The notes under the pieces were generated by a model. That model had not been told where the DNA came from. It ran no database searches and worked only from the letters and a program-made list of their open reading frames with translations. The position numbers and the translations under genes were made by a program. DNA of 64,000 nt from Liolophura sinensis (lineage: Eukaryota > Mollusca > Polyplacophora > Chitonida > Chitonidae), in contig NC_088302.1 of the NCBI RefSeq assembly GCF_032854445.1, positions 52,482,046-52,546,045 of the forward strand, given 5' to 3'. Of this stretch, positions 23,801 to 33,243 are shown in pieces (positions within the stretch are counted from its first letter, which is position 1; each line of letters opens with the position of its first letter).

Positions 23801-26800
23801 TGACATCTATTTTGTGGTAGGTCTGCACAATTACACTCCACATAACAGACAAAATTTCGTGGCCTGCATATAGCTCAGGGCTCTGCAAATACTGATTAAT
23901 TTCAGTCTAATAATGACCTTGTATTATTTTTATCATATCTCCATGGAAGGTAGGGTACTTCCACTCCACCAGGTAGTAAGCAACATTATTCATATTCCAC
24001 TAAGTAGTAGGCAACAATTCATATTCCAGTAAGTAGTAGGCAACTTTATTCATATTCCACTACGTAGAAGGCGGCTTTATTCATATAAGTAGGCAAGTCA
24101 GTCTACTTTCTCAATTTCAGTCATGCTTATTTCCTAACCTTAATGAACATTTAAAAATTTTCCCTCAGAAATCTTCCTAAATACTGATATACACAAAAAC
24201 TAACACAGAGTCTGATTTTTCAAAAAACTGAATTTCTAATGTTCCAAAGTTAAATTTTTGGTCAATCTGAATTTGAATCTGATCTAAATTAATATGGACA
24301 TTTTTGACTTCCAGGAAGTATGTGCATATTAAATCACAAGTGACAGAAAGACAGAAATGAAGATAAAGATCAAAGACTAACCTGGTTCTATCATAATCTA
24401 GCAGTCTGTCTTTATGCTGTAATGCCTTCTCAAAGCCAGCTTCCATTTTTGCTACAGTGGTTGGCAAATAATCTCGATTATCTCCTTTGGTCAAAAACTG
24501 TCGTAACTTTTCACTCTTTTTTGAACCTCGTGATAAAATCTCCTGTTCTTCTTGGGTACACACCTGTAAACGTTTTCGTGAAAAAATCATCAATTTTGTA
24601 CTCTTATAATTCTTCCTGCTCTCATACTATACAACTCCATATTCCTCATTGCAATTTCATTATTTTAGACGAAAATGACATATACCTATTCCATGTGTGG
24701 TCACTGTCCTAAAAACCAAAATTTGGAATGGCTCTCATTCCAAAAACATTTTACTTCTGAAAATAGAACTGTACAGTGGAATTCGAATTTGAAATACATG
24801 CAACAGATTAAAATTAATATCCAGTATTTGTCTACGTTTTTCCTCTCCCTGTGAAAGAAGATTTACAAGACTCATCACCTCTCCACAGAAGAGACAGGGA
24901 CCAGAGCCCTCTTGCTCACACACCACTCTCTCACACCGCACACTGATCAGACAACTCACCACCTCTCCACAGAAGAGATATGGACCAGAGCCCTTCTGCT
25001 CACACACCACACACTAATCAGACAACTCACCACCTTCCTACAGAAGAGACAGGGACCAGAGCCCTCTTGCTCATACATCACTCTCCCACCCACACACTAA
25101 TCAGACAACTCACCACCTTCCTACAGAAGAGACAGGGACCAGAGCCCTCTTGCTCATACACCACTCTCCCACACCACACACTAATCAGACAACTCACCAC
25201 TTCTCCACAGAAGAGACAGTGACCAGAGCCCTCTTGCTCACACACCACTCTCCCACACCACACACTAATCAGACAACTCACCAACTCTCCAGAGAAGAGA
25301 CAGGGGCCAGAGCCCTTCTGCTCACACACCACTCTCCCACACCACACACTAATCAGACAACTCACCACCTCTCCACAGAAGAGACAGGCACCAGAGCCCT
25401 CCTGCTCACACACCACTCTCCCCACACAACACACTAATCAGACAACTCACCACCTTCCCACAGAAGAGATATGGACCAGAGCCCTTCTGCTCACACACCA
25501 CACACTAATCAGACAACTCACCACCTTCCTACAGAAGAGACAGGGACCAGAGCCCTCTTGCTCATACACCACTCTCCCACCCACACACTAATCAGACAAC
25601 TCACCACCTTCCTACAGAAGAGACAGGGACCAGAGCCCTCTTGCTCATACATCACTCTCCCACCCACACACTAATCAGACAACTCACCACCTTCCTACAG
25701 AAGAGACAGGGACCAGAGCCCTCTTGCTCACACACCACTCTCCCACACCACACACTAATCAGACAACTCACCACCTCTCCACAGAAGAGACAGGTACCAG
25801 TGCCCTCTTGCTCATACACCACTCTCCCACACCACACACTAATCAGACAACTCACCACCTCTCCACAGAAGAGACAGGCACCAGAGCCCTCCTGCTCACA
25901 CACCACTCTCCCACACAACACACTAATCAGACAACTCACCACCTTCCCACAGAAGAGACAGGGACCAGAGCCCTCTTGCTCATACACCACTCTCCCACAC
26001 CACACACTAATCAGACAACTCACCACCTCTCCACAGAAGAGACAGGGAGCAGAGCCCTCCTGCTCACACGCCACTCACCCACACCACACACTAATCAGAC
26101 AACTCACCACTTCTCCACAGAAGAGACAGTGACCAGAGCCCTCTTGCTCACACACCACTCTCCCACACCACACACTAATCAGACAACTCACCAACTCTCC
26201 AGAGAAGAGACAGGGGCCAGAGCCCTTCTGCTCACACACCACTCTCCCACACCACACACTGCTCAGACGACTCACCAGTTCTTCACAGAGGAGACAGGGA
26301 TCAGACCCCTTCTGCTCACACACACCTGTCACACACTGATGAGACAACTCACCGCCTTTCCACAGAACAGACACGGACCAGAGCCCTCTTGCCCAAACAC
26401 CACTCTCCCACACCACACACTGATCAGACAACTCATCAGTTCTCCACAGAAGAGACATGGACCAGAGCCCTCCTGCTCACACACCACTCTCCCACATCAC
26501 CTACTGATGAGACGACTCACCAACTCTCCACAGAAGAGACAGGGACCAGAGCCCTCTTGCTCACACACCACTCTCCCACACCACCCACTGATCAGACGAC
26601 TCACCAGTTCTCCACAGAAGAGACATGGACCAGAGCCCTCCTGCTCACACACCACTCTTCCACATGACACGCAGTTACTGATCAGGCGGTGCTTGGAGGC
26701 TTGGCACTCACAACAATGACGACCTGACAAAGAACAACAATGAGTTAGGATTTACTTTTCTCAGAAGCTGAAACTGAAACGAAACCTTCTTTTACCAGAT

Positions 26801-29800
26801 TATTTCTGAAGGTTGTAAATGACCTAACATTTAATCCACCGCTAAGTCGCTCATTTTGCCTGATTCTGTTGGTCTTGGAAGTCATTTTCAGTTTGTTTGG
26901 AAGGTAGGATGATGTCCTTCTGGAGAAATATAAGACTCAACACAAAATTATCATATTTTAATTTGGATATACCTTGGCGTAAATATTTTGGGCCATTACA
27001 TTACATGTACTTCAAAATCAAACTATAGCTATAGAACTTCTATAGGTTAAAATTGCTATTTTAACTGCTGAATTGCAAATTTGTTACTCTACATGTGTAT
27101 GTTATTTATACACAACTGAGTACATTGGTACATATGTAAAATTTCAACATAAATAAAAACTGCAATTTTTTATAATATCTGAAGGCTGAAATCATGAGGG
27201 GACTCGAGGAAGATTGATTTGTCACTAACCGATCTCCCTCAGAAAATAAAGTATTATTATTTTTATTATTATTATCGCGATAAAGACTACAGCATGGTGG
27301 CCTGAAAAGGCCATTTAAAGAGACAAATAAAGGTCATACTAGAAAATATAATATTTGGCACTGAAGCCCTTAGAATATCATCTCGCTTTTCAACCAAACT
27401 TAATAACATATTTCTAAGATAAACAAAATTCCTACAATGAGGAAAAGTAACTAATCAAAGTCATGTACAAACTTTTTGTTGATATACATACCAGAAATTG
27501 AAAATATTTACTTTTCACCTTAAATGCAAACATACATAAAAATGTCAGTGCACAAGAACGTATGAGAAATAAATACCTGGTATCTGTATTGCGCTCCTGG
27601 CCTTTCCCTCCTGACTATATAGGGGAACAAACTTGTTTTTCTTCTTGGGTGAGTTGGAATGTTTCTCAGACTGTTGGATGTCTACATTCAAGTCCTGAGA
27701 AAGGTAAAAAATGTTGCATGGTCGTCCCAAGCAAAGATTTGTCTGGTGTTTTATTTAACTTATAGACGTTTTAGGGCCATTTCAAGCCAGGAACAATGCC
27801 AAAATCACACGTTATACATGCACTGAAGATAAAATTCTTACAAAAAGAAAAATTTTTTTGTTGACTTCCCTCAATCAGAAGACATTGTTGTAAAAATACA
27901 ACAATATTATTAATGGATACCAGCAGGTGGCAAAGCCTCTGAAATAATCAAAAACATAGCATTTATTACGCACACTTCTGTTGACAATAACTCCCACCTA
28001 CCTACAGTAAATCCCCTATAATATCAATCAATCATCAATAGTCAACCTGATGTATAACGTGAAATTTAATATCATTCTCTGTAGCATCCATGTACATGTA
28101 AACAGTTTAGTTACAAGCAACTGTGGTTTATTTGCCTCACGTATCAGTCTTATGGTCTGTAACTGGCATAAACTGGACCAGTGCAACGACACTGACTGTA
28201 ACAATGCCTCATGGAAAACAATGCCTCATGGAAAACAATGCCTCCTATTGCCTTGTAACACTCACACCAAAATGGTCAACTTGTCAACTAAAGTGAGAGC
28301 AGTGTTTCAGCTCTGGTTTTGAGGTTGGTATTGAAATGCATGTATTTTTAACACAATAAGTCAAAACAACACTATTTATCTTTATTTTCAAAACTGATTA
28401 TCATTCATATACATACCTCCATTTCACCAGCCAATTGCATTAGGCCATTCACAGTTGGAAAGGGAGGCTGGGCATCCGTCTCCATGACAACCTTCTTTAC
28501 TGGTGAAGGTTTTTTAACTACTCCACTAAAATAACTTTCCTCTTCCTCAGGTTTTTTATATACCTATGTGAAAACATAACACACTCAGTTTATCAGAGAG
28601 TTAAAAATGCCTTAAAATATGTGAAATTACCGGGTAGTTTACCAAATAACAATTTGAAATTAATATCCAAGACAAAAAGAAACTAAAAAAGCTTGAAATC
28701 AATGACCCATGGTCTTAAGCTTTCTGACTTATTAATTTAAGAGTATTTTACTTTCAGGTAAAATTTTAGCACTAGAAACTCCCTCAAAACAGGCACCCCA
28801 GCAACACTTTACCTGCATAACATTGCATCACTGTCACTTGTCTATAGAGCTGAAATGCCATATCTAAGCTATAAGGAGATGACTCTCCATCCAATCACAC
28901 GATACAGAGCTGCCTCAATGACAAGTCATGTCTTCAGACACCACACACAATGCCCATCGAGTCACAGGATACTGTTAAACTTATAGTTTTGCCTTACTGA
29001 CACACTATGTCTGAGACACCAGACATGACATCCACTCAGTCACAGAATACTGTCATGTATATAGTGCTGCCTCACTGATATGCCATATATTAGACACCAG
29101 AGATAACTCCCCATCCAGTCAAAGGATACTGTCATACTTCCAGTGCTGCCTCACTGACAGGCCATGTTCGAGACACCAGTATGACTCAGTTGGTAGAGCG
29201 CCCGCTGTGAGGTGGTGGATCCAGGGTCAATCGCAGGTCGGGTCACACCTGACCTTAAAAGAGAAAGTTGTTGCTTCTCCTCTTGGCGTTCAACATTAAG
29301 GGGCTAGTGCAACAACTGGTTGACCCGTATGCCTTTAATAAGTCATCTCAGTGAAGCAGCACTAGATAAATGAACGGTCGAAATCCATTCTGCAGCAAGG
29401 AGGCACGTTACATGTACATGCACTACATATCATACGACTGAAATATCGTTAAGTATGACGTTAAAACCTAAGCACCCACTCACTCCCAGACACCAGACAT
29501 GACACCCAACCTGATCACACGATACTGTCATGTATATAGTGCTGCCTCACTGACATGCCACATTTAAGACACCAGAGGTAACTCCACATCCAATCACACT
29601 AAACTGACAATGGCACAATTAGTAAATAGATGACTAACTGTTCAAGTACTGGCCAGCCCTATGTCAGTATTACGTATGAAGATATAGCAAGAGTTATTAT
29701 ATGTAGCTTAACAAAGTTACATCATTAAACTGTCTAAGGAATTAAATGTAGCTAAGGAACATTGAGATTATTTCATTTCAGTTGGCCAACATCACTTCAT

Positions 29801-32800
29801 CCAACAACAACAATAATAACAACAACAAATACTGGGGAAAAAAAGTTAACAGCAAATTTTTTTTCAACTATAAAGAATCTAAGAGATTCTGAAATAAATA
29901 ACAAGAGTAATCAAAAAAATTCTAATGATATCTATGAAGTACTGCAGACCAAAAATCCAAACCATTCTTCCTCTATTCCTAATCAAATTATAACTGAGGA
30001 ACACAATGTACAAGTAACAGATTCCAAATTTATTCAAGAACTTCTTCGAAAATTGTGCCAGAAGTATTTCACAATTGAGATCTTCCACAGTAAAGCCAAA
30101 CCTAGGCAAATTAAAATGTGTTATCAGTGAAAAAGTACAAAATGATTATACCTTCCCTTTTCCTAATGTTACTGAAAAGTATGTTTATGAACAGTTATAT
30201 GCATTAGACCAGTGAAAGCCTGTGGTCTTGACTGTATAAATGCTAAATTTTTACAGTATTCTACACGAGATATCAAAAAATCATTGACTTCAATAACAAG
30301 CAGGTGCATAACAACAAATACCTAATACTTGGAAAATAGCAAAGATCATACCTCTCCACAAAGGTGGAAATAAGTCATTCATCAAAAATTATCGGCCCAT
30401 ATCAATACTTCCAAGAAAAGTCACATTCCTGTGAAAATGCTTTAATGAAAATTGCTAAATGTTGGCATTAATCAACTGCTAATGGAAATATAGCTGGATC
30501 TGATATGGCAAACCACTCAATCCTACTAGATAAGTTATAAGTGTATAAGTTCCACAACACAGCCTGGAGATTCTTTAGGTCTTATTTCCAAAACAGAAAA
30601 TGTGTAGTTAATGTAGCAGGAAACGCTTCAGGGGAGATAACAATAGAAACAAGTGTTCCACAAGGCTCAATATTGGGAAAACTACTTTTCATCATGTATA
30701 TCCATGACCTTCCACAATGTATTAAAACAAGTACTTCTCATATTGAGAACTTTGTTGATGACACAACTGTCTATTATAGTGAGTTAAAATGTTACACAAA
30801 CTGAGACAGTTTTGAACGAAAGCCTAAAAGCTGTCACCATAGGGTGTTATGAAAATGAAATGTACTTAAATCCAGACAAAACAAAATTTATGGTAATAAC
30901 TTCTTGAAAGTGTCTCAGAAGAGTAAAAAACAATGCCTTCAACATAAAAATTTAATACTCATCAACAAAATTGCTTCGTGTTTTCATAAACGAAACACTT
31001 ACATGGTAAGACCATATTGATTTCATCCGCAAAAAAGAAATTCAGAAGTTCTTGGAATTTTAAGGCAGGAGATTTATATGGATTTAAAGACACAAAAAAC
31101 TTTTTCTCATAGCTACATTTTGCCACTATTTGATTACTGTAGTTCAATATGGGGAACTTGTCCCCAGTCACTTACTGACAGATTATTTAAGGTTCAAAAA
31201 AGAGCAGCTAAAATTATTTTAAACTGTAAAATACATACTCCTACAGCTCCAATTCTCCTAGAGTTACACTGGATGCCAATTTCTAATCACATCTGATATG
31301 GTATGATTTGTTTAAATCATTGCAGGATAAGTCAACACTATATCTAAAAGAAGTGATTGTACAGCAGTACACAATACATTTCTTAGGTCAACTGTTAACA
31401 ATCTTCATATTGAGAATAATAACTTGAACTATTAAAAAACAGTTTTACAGTAGTGGGCTGTCATGCTTGGAACAGTTTAGAATGTCTAATCAAAACAGCA
31501 CCATCACTTTCTACTTTTAAGTCACGTTATTTGAAAAATTATTTTTATAATTAAAATTTATATAAGCTGATAAAAAATGGAATTGTATATACTGTTAGTA
31601 CTTGTCTAATCTTCATGTATTGTTATAGACGGCCTCTGGGGGTGGGGGAGCAAATTGTTGACAGAGCCACCCTCTTTCAATGAAAGTTTCATTCATTCAT
31701 TTGCTCATTCATCCATTCATCCATAAATAAGCAACACCTTACTAGACTAGAAACATGAAAGTCCATTTAACCTGGCAAAAGTACACGAAACACTACATTC
31801 CCTGACCATAGAACACAGATCACTGTATAACACTTTACTCAATGTACCTTCTGATTAACACCATTTACCTGAACTTCATCAGGTACTGCTTGTGATGGTT
31901 TCCAACGGTCCAGAAGCTCATTAACAAACTTTTTGCATCTTGCATCTTTCTTGTCCAGTAATTCATACATGTATTCTTCCAAGTCATGAGGGTCATTCAT
32001 CGATAGTATATACCTGGTATGAATTCCAAAAAACATGTACTGGATTTAAGCAAAGGATGGATATTTTTTGCCAAAGAATTCTTACTTGATTCGATCACCA
32101 TAACAAAATTGTGCGCAGCAATGGGAATGGGAGATGTTATAATATATGTTTGATCAGATAACAGCACATGTATGTGGAATGTCCCTTTGTTTAGCAAGTA
32201 GCCAAGTCAGCATTTCAGCAGTTTCTGGATTCATACACATTTGGATGGGACAAGGGGCCTTCTCTCAAAGTAACTTGAGGTGTGATTTTGTGATAGTTGC
32301 TAGACCGAATATACATCTTGCATAGTCAGGTCTGTTAGCTCATCGGTGCCGATGGCAGCCACTGTAATATCACCTCTCACAGCCATGTTAAAGGTTTGCT
32401 AAAGCCCCTACCTTATTTCATTCAAAAACCTGCCTGAACTTTCGAGAAACTGCTGATATGCCACTGATCAGCTTATCTGTTTAATCCGTTCAGTGTACTC
32501 AGATTAGTAAGGTATTTATTTATTTATTTGACTGGTGTTTATCGCTGTAATCAAGAATATTTCACTTATATGACGGTAGCCAGCATTATGGTGGGCAGAG
32601 CCCGGAGAAAAGCCACAACCATCCGCAGGTTGCTGACAGACCTTTCCGCGTACGGCCAGAGAAAGTCTAGTAGAGTAAATTAAAAACCAAAAGTGTTGGT
32701 GGTCAAATGTGTTCATAATGGCATTCACAGCACATTTCATACCTGTAGGCCTACTTCCTATATACACTGTAGGGTAGGGGTATGTGGGGTATAGGTTGAA

Positions 32801-33243
32801 AGACTAACTCCATCTCCATGGGGTGATGGCAGAAGGTTCACAACCATAACAGCTGTTTCAATGAGTATTATTTTTTAAACTTCTAGAATATAATTTAGAC
32901 CACTGGCAGGCGTAAAAATTATTATCGCTGATAGATAAATCCTAAAGAATAAAATAGAAACATGACACCCAAATGTTTTTATTCGTAGTTCAATAACCTA
33001 CTCGGCTACTGTCACTTTCATCTCTTGCTGTCAGTTGACACTTCATTGCTTGGTAAGGAACAAGCAAATGGTCAGGCGGCCACTGTTTCAAAATTCGTGA
33101 ATACACGACACAGCATTCGTGACACACACAAGCTACATCGTTAGTGACGGTCATACAAAGTCGTACCTGGCATTTTCTTCCGAAATGTCAATATCAAATC
33201 TTGAAAACTCCCGACAAACCCATATGACTATGGGCGCTGCCAT
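8824..33243 (-). CDS. TRIP4: TRIP4 / activating signal cointegrator 1 (ASC-1), 12 coding exons
   Basis: Coding exons on the minus strand, 5' to 3': 33167-33243, 31869-32013, 28417-28563, 27577-27694, 26605-26723, 24382-24563, 22301-22628, 20444-20628, 17830-17951, 16512-16609, 11472-11568, 8824-8888. All junctions are GT-AG, phases agree throughout, and the sum is 1683 nt (560 residues; human about 581). Residues 1-75 resemble the N-terminal helical region (ISEENARYILSMNDP). Residues 163-204 form the cysteine-rich C2HC5 finger (CGRVVCEQEGSGPCLFCG). HASRKDRKITLDFAGR sits in the middle. The ASCH domain starts near 416 (MHQPWASLLIKGIK, then WYTPHRGRLWIAAT, SCLLGCVNVLDCL, VIKFPIKG). The end IHQGAKKGL matches the human C terminus. 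ASC-1 is a subunit of the ASCC complex (transcription coactivation, clearance of collided ribosomes). The introns are crowded with tandem arrays. Exon structure is inferred from homology, without transcript data. Confidence 0.93.
8973..9765 (-). mobile_element. LINE reverse-transcriptase fragment, L1/Tx1-like
   Basis: Minus-strand pieces in order: KELSIDEMNKK (about 9755), TVDYEKVFDSISWNLMQ (about 9380-9320; family form VDFEKAFDSI.W), and SSYIFLACAEILGYKIRSN then ITNIRQCADDTQLV (9179-9060; family form LF...AE.L...YADDT). This is the palm region of a non-LTR reverse transcriptase. It has stops and frameshifts between the pieces, and no ORF1 or endonuclease was seen. It lies in TRIP4 intron 11 in the sense direction. 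Confidence 0.75.
9786..11335. repeat. 27-bp minisatellite array in TRIP4 intron 11
   Basis: About 1.55 kb of a 27-bp unit (CTTGGCAGAGGAAACTTGGT then GAAGGGA), strongly purine-rich on the plus strand, with a longer interruption type (TACTTGGTGGAAAAAACTTG, GGCAGGAACATGGTGGAGAG) spaced by a few hundred bases. The nine-codon period gives long open frames on both strands (LGRGNLVKG on plus, SLHQVSSAK on minus) that I reject as genes. Confidence 0.92.
11742..16003. repeat. 39-bp minisatellite array in TRIP4 intron 10
   Basis: About 4.2 kb, roughly 100 units of 39 bp (for example TGTCCCCTATCTGTTTGAGG then TGTCAGTATAACAGTTACG). Three subdomains are visible: a TGTATG/CCCTATTTGTATGAGG type at 11742-13480, a mixed higher-order zone (154-bp repeats at about 13560-13970, then a block of about 581 bp repeated near 14485 and 15066), and a homogeneous zone to 16003. 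The period of 13 codons gives open frames on both strands, up to 367 codons, which are not genes. A mariner-type remnant is inserted at 11819-12051. Confidence 0.93.
11819..12051 (+). mobile_element. short mariner/Tc1-type remnant inserted in the 39-bp array
   Basis: Terminal inverted repeats CAGGGTGTCCCAGAAGT and (inverted right end) CAGGATGTCCCAGAAGT match at 16 of 17 bases. It is flanked by TA on both sides (11817-11818, 12052-12053), and removing it with one TA restores a normal 39-bp unit. Inside, the plus frame reads TNKLTVKERVELVFMFGRDG then ATYCSVAQAFN, resembling the N-terminal helix-turn-helix region of a mariner-like transposase. Only 233 bp long, so most of the transposase is missing: an internally deleted copy. 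Confidence 0.85.
16392..16425. repeat. partial duplicate of TRIP4 exon 10
   Basis: AGTCCAGCACATTCACACAG, then after five differing bases CAGACAACT, is repeated from within exon 10 (16541-16574) at a distance of 149 bp into the downstream intron. This is a single exon-derived copy with no array. Confidence 0.6.
16766..17290. repeat. 89-bp tandem array in TRIP4 intron 9
   Basis: About six units of 89 bp (one shortened to about 82) with GTATAATTGATGTAGGACAG and GGATGGCAAATGGCATAGAC. Partly open frames on the minus strand (for example HPSVLSYINY) are repeat by-products. I see no similarity to a TRIP4 exon, unlike the 56- and 84-bp arrays. Confidence 0.85.
17512..17815. repeat. intron segment duplicated at 21536-21740, copy 1
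   Basis: Lies just downstream (minus sense) of exon 9. It shares TCTTCAACCTTTTC, GTGTTCATTCAAGCA, AAGCCCTGAAA, TCTCCAAAATT and AAATTGCACTGAAAGTTG in the same order with the copy in intron 7. A SINE fragment (17561-17649) interrupts this copy only. It may be a segmental duplication or two insertions of an unrecognised family. Confidence 0.65.
17561..17649 (-). repeat. SINE family A fragment with target-site duplication
   Basis: Minus-strand tail and middle block of family A (tail repeats, then GTACTCAAGAATATTCA and GGCCAGCATTATG). Flanked by a perfect 10-bp duplication ATTCAAGCAT (17551-17560 and 17650-17659). It is 5'-truncated. Confidence 0.8.
18437..20135 (-). repeat. 56-bp tandem array derived from the TRIP4 ASCH exon and its splice donor
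   Basis: About 30 units in intron 8. On the minus strand each contains CACCAGCCTTGGGCATCACT then CTCATCAAAGGCATAAAAAA followed by GTAAGC, that is the exon 8 end (HQPWASLLIKGIKK) and its 5' splice site. Variant types occur: GTGCACCAG or GTATACATCAG starts, CCTTCAGCATC for CCTTGGGCATC, and TTAAATGCATAAA for CAAAGGCATAAA. Types recur in blocks, showing multi-unit turnover. The period is not divisible by three, so the reading frame is not kept across units, but the donor is kept in virtually all. One more unit (20398-20443) sits between the SINE and exon 8. Confidence 0.94.
20146..20397 (-). repeat. tRNA-derived SINE, family B, with target-site duplication
   Basis: On the minus strand it starts with a tRNA-like head (GTGGCTCGCTTGGTAGAGCG, a Pol III A box) and ends AAGTACGATGTTAAACCCAA with a CACTCACTC tail. 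It is flanked by a perfect 10-bp duplication CTTGGATGAG (20136-20145 and 20398-20407) and interrupts one 56-bp unit, so it inserted after the array had formed. Its sister copy is at 29180-29487. Confidence 0.88.
20444..20628 (-). CDS. TRIP4: TRIP4 exon 8, start of ASCH domain; founder of the 56-bp array
   Basis: Acceptor TTTCAG ends at 20629. The exon reads FVPPGGSYSKKVKGERSEDN, continues through SVRIQDRELQEMNDEG and ends MHQPWASLLIKGIKK (human RIQDQEFQEG, VHQPWASLLVRGIKR). The donor AA|GTAAGT at 20443-20442 leaves phase 2 and joins exon 9, giving KHEGRTWYTPHRG. The last 48 bases plus eight intron bases are repeated downstream about 30 times. A SINE has since inserted just inside the array. 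Confidence 0.92.
20629..22300. other. TRIP4 intron 7
   Basis: Holds a short repeat at about 21168-21286 (units of about 19-26 bp built on ACTGACATTATATCAGTTA) and a segment at about 21536-21740 that resembles 17512-17815 beside exon 9. No further coding sequence was recognised. Confidence 0.6.
22629..24381. other. TRIP4 intron 6
   Basis: No coding sequence recognised. A short run of about four 30-bp units (TCATATTCCACTAAGTAGTA, GGCAAC) lies at about 23955-24095. The rest looks unique and AT-rich. Confidence 0.55.
24869..26604 (-). repeat. 84-bp tandem array derived from the TRIP4 zinc-finger exon and its splice donor
   Basis: About 21 units in intron 5, each a copy of the 3' part of exon 5 plus the first nine intron bases. 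On the minus strand each reads CGRVVCEQEGSGPCLFCGE followed by GTGGTGAGTTGTCTGAT, so nearly every unit keeps a consensus 5' splice site (GTGAGT). The standard unit is 84 bp (28 codons), six shorter than the founder segment; a few units are shorter (about 71-81 bp, for example near 24990 and 25060). Because the period is divisible by three, long open frames appear on both strands; these are by-products. No pyrimidine-tract acceptor precedes the units, so they are not a row of exons. The left end decays into unique sequence at about 24870. Confidence 0.93.
26605..26723 (-). CDS. TRIP4: TRIP4 exon 5, C2HC5 zinc finger; founder of the 84-bp array
   Basis: Encodes RHCCECQASKHRLISNC then VSCGRVVCEQEGSGPCLFCG, closely matching the human ASC-1 finger. 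Acceptor AG is at 26725-26724. The donor CTG|GTGAGT at 26604-26603 leaves phase 0 and joins exon 6 (GTG TGT ACC), giving CGELVCTQEEQ as in human CGTLVCTHEEQ. From CTGATCAGT within this exon through nine intron bases, the sequence is repeated about 21 more times downstream. The first extra unit keeps the frame open to an equivalent donor (exon end 26521), which would add 28 codons with another CGRVVC and CLFC pair. The frame closes in the next unit. Confidence 0.92.
26724..28416. other. TRIP4 introns 3 and 4 (around exon 4)
   Basis: Apart from exon 4 (27577-27694, carrying SPKKKNKFVPLYSQEGKAR, human KKKTKFVNLYTREGQ) I see no repeats, genes or mobile elements in this stretch. Confidence 0.5.
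28845..29600. repeat. 75-80-bp tandem array split by a SINE, TRIP4 intron 2
   Basis: Degenerate units with AGACACCAGACATGACA, CCATCCAATCACA, GATACTGTCATGTATATAGT and GCTGCCTCACTGACA recur about every 75-80 bp on both sides of the SINE at 29180-29487. Roughly six to seven units in total, clearly older and more diverged than the 56- and 84-bp arrays. Confidence 0.75.
29180..29487 (+). repeat. tRNA-derived SINE, family B, in TRIP4 intron 2
   Basis: The tRNA-like head has ACTCAGTTGGTAGAGCG (A box) and a degenerate B box (GGGTCAATCGC). The body matches the copy at 20146-20397 (GGTCGGGTCACACCTGACCT, GGCGTTCAACATTAAGGGG) and the end is AAGTATGACGTTAAAACCTA with a CACTCACTC tail. Both sides carry AGACACCAG (29171-29179, 29488-29496), consistent with a target-site duplication, though that word also recurs in the host array. 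Confidence 0.83.
29760..31722 (+). mobile_element. degenerate LINE, CR1/jockey-like reverse transcriptase
   Basis: Plus-strand pieces in family order: TWKIAKIIPLHKGGNKSF and KNYRPISIL (about 30330-30405), SVPQGSILGKLLFIMYIHDL (about 30652-30710), FVDDTT (about 30750-30770; usually YADDT), and the C-terminal FDYCSSIWG and RLFKVQKRAAKIIL (31120-31220). It is broken by many stops and frameshifts, and no intact ORF1 or endonuclease was seen. The 3' end is a run of ATTCATTC-type words at about 31685-31722, as in LINEs with simple-repeat tails. It lies in TRIP4 intron 2, antisense to the gene. Confidence 0.82.
32512..32665 (-). repeat. tRNA-derived SINE, family A, 5'-truncated
   Basis: Minus-strand copy in TRIP4 intron 1: tail (TATTTATTTATTTGACTGG), AATATTTCACTTATATGACG, GCCAGCATTATGGTGGG, then the middle block to CCGCGTACGGCCAGAGA. 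The tRNA-like head is absent. Confidence 0.8.

Noticed and set aside
24869-26604. a multi-zinc-finger protein gene
   Set aside because: The units lack acceptors with pyrimidine tracts, and the frame from the real exon stays open for only one extra unit; the array is intronic.
25724-26719. 331-codon plus-strand open frame (HTNQTTHHLSTEETG repeats)
   Set aside because: Antisense shadow of the 84-bp array, whose period is divisible by three.
29180-29260. a tRNA gene
   Set aside because: A SINE family B head; the cloverleaf is not complete and a sister copy with target-site duplication exists.
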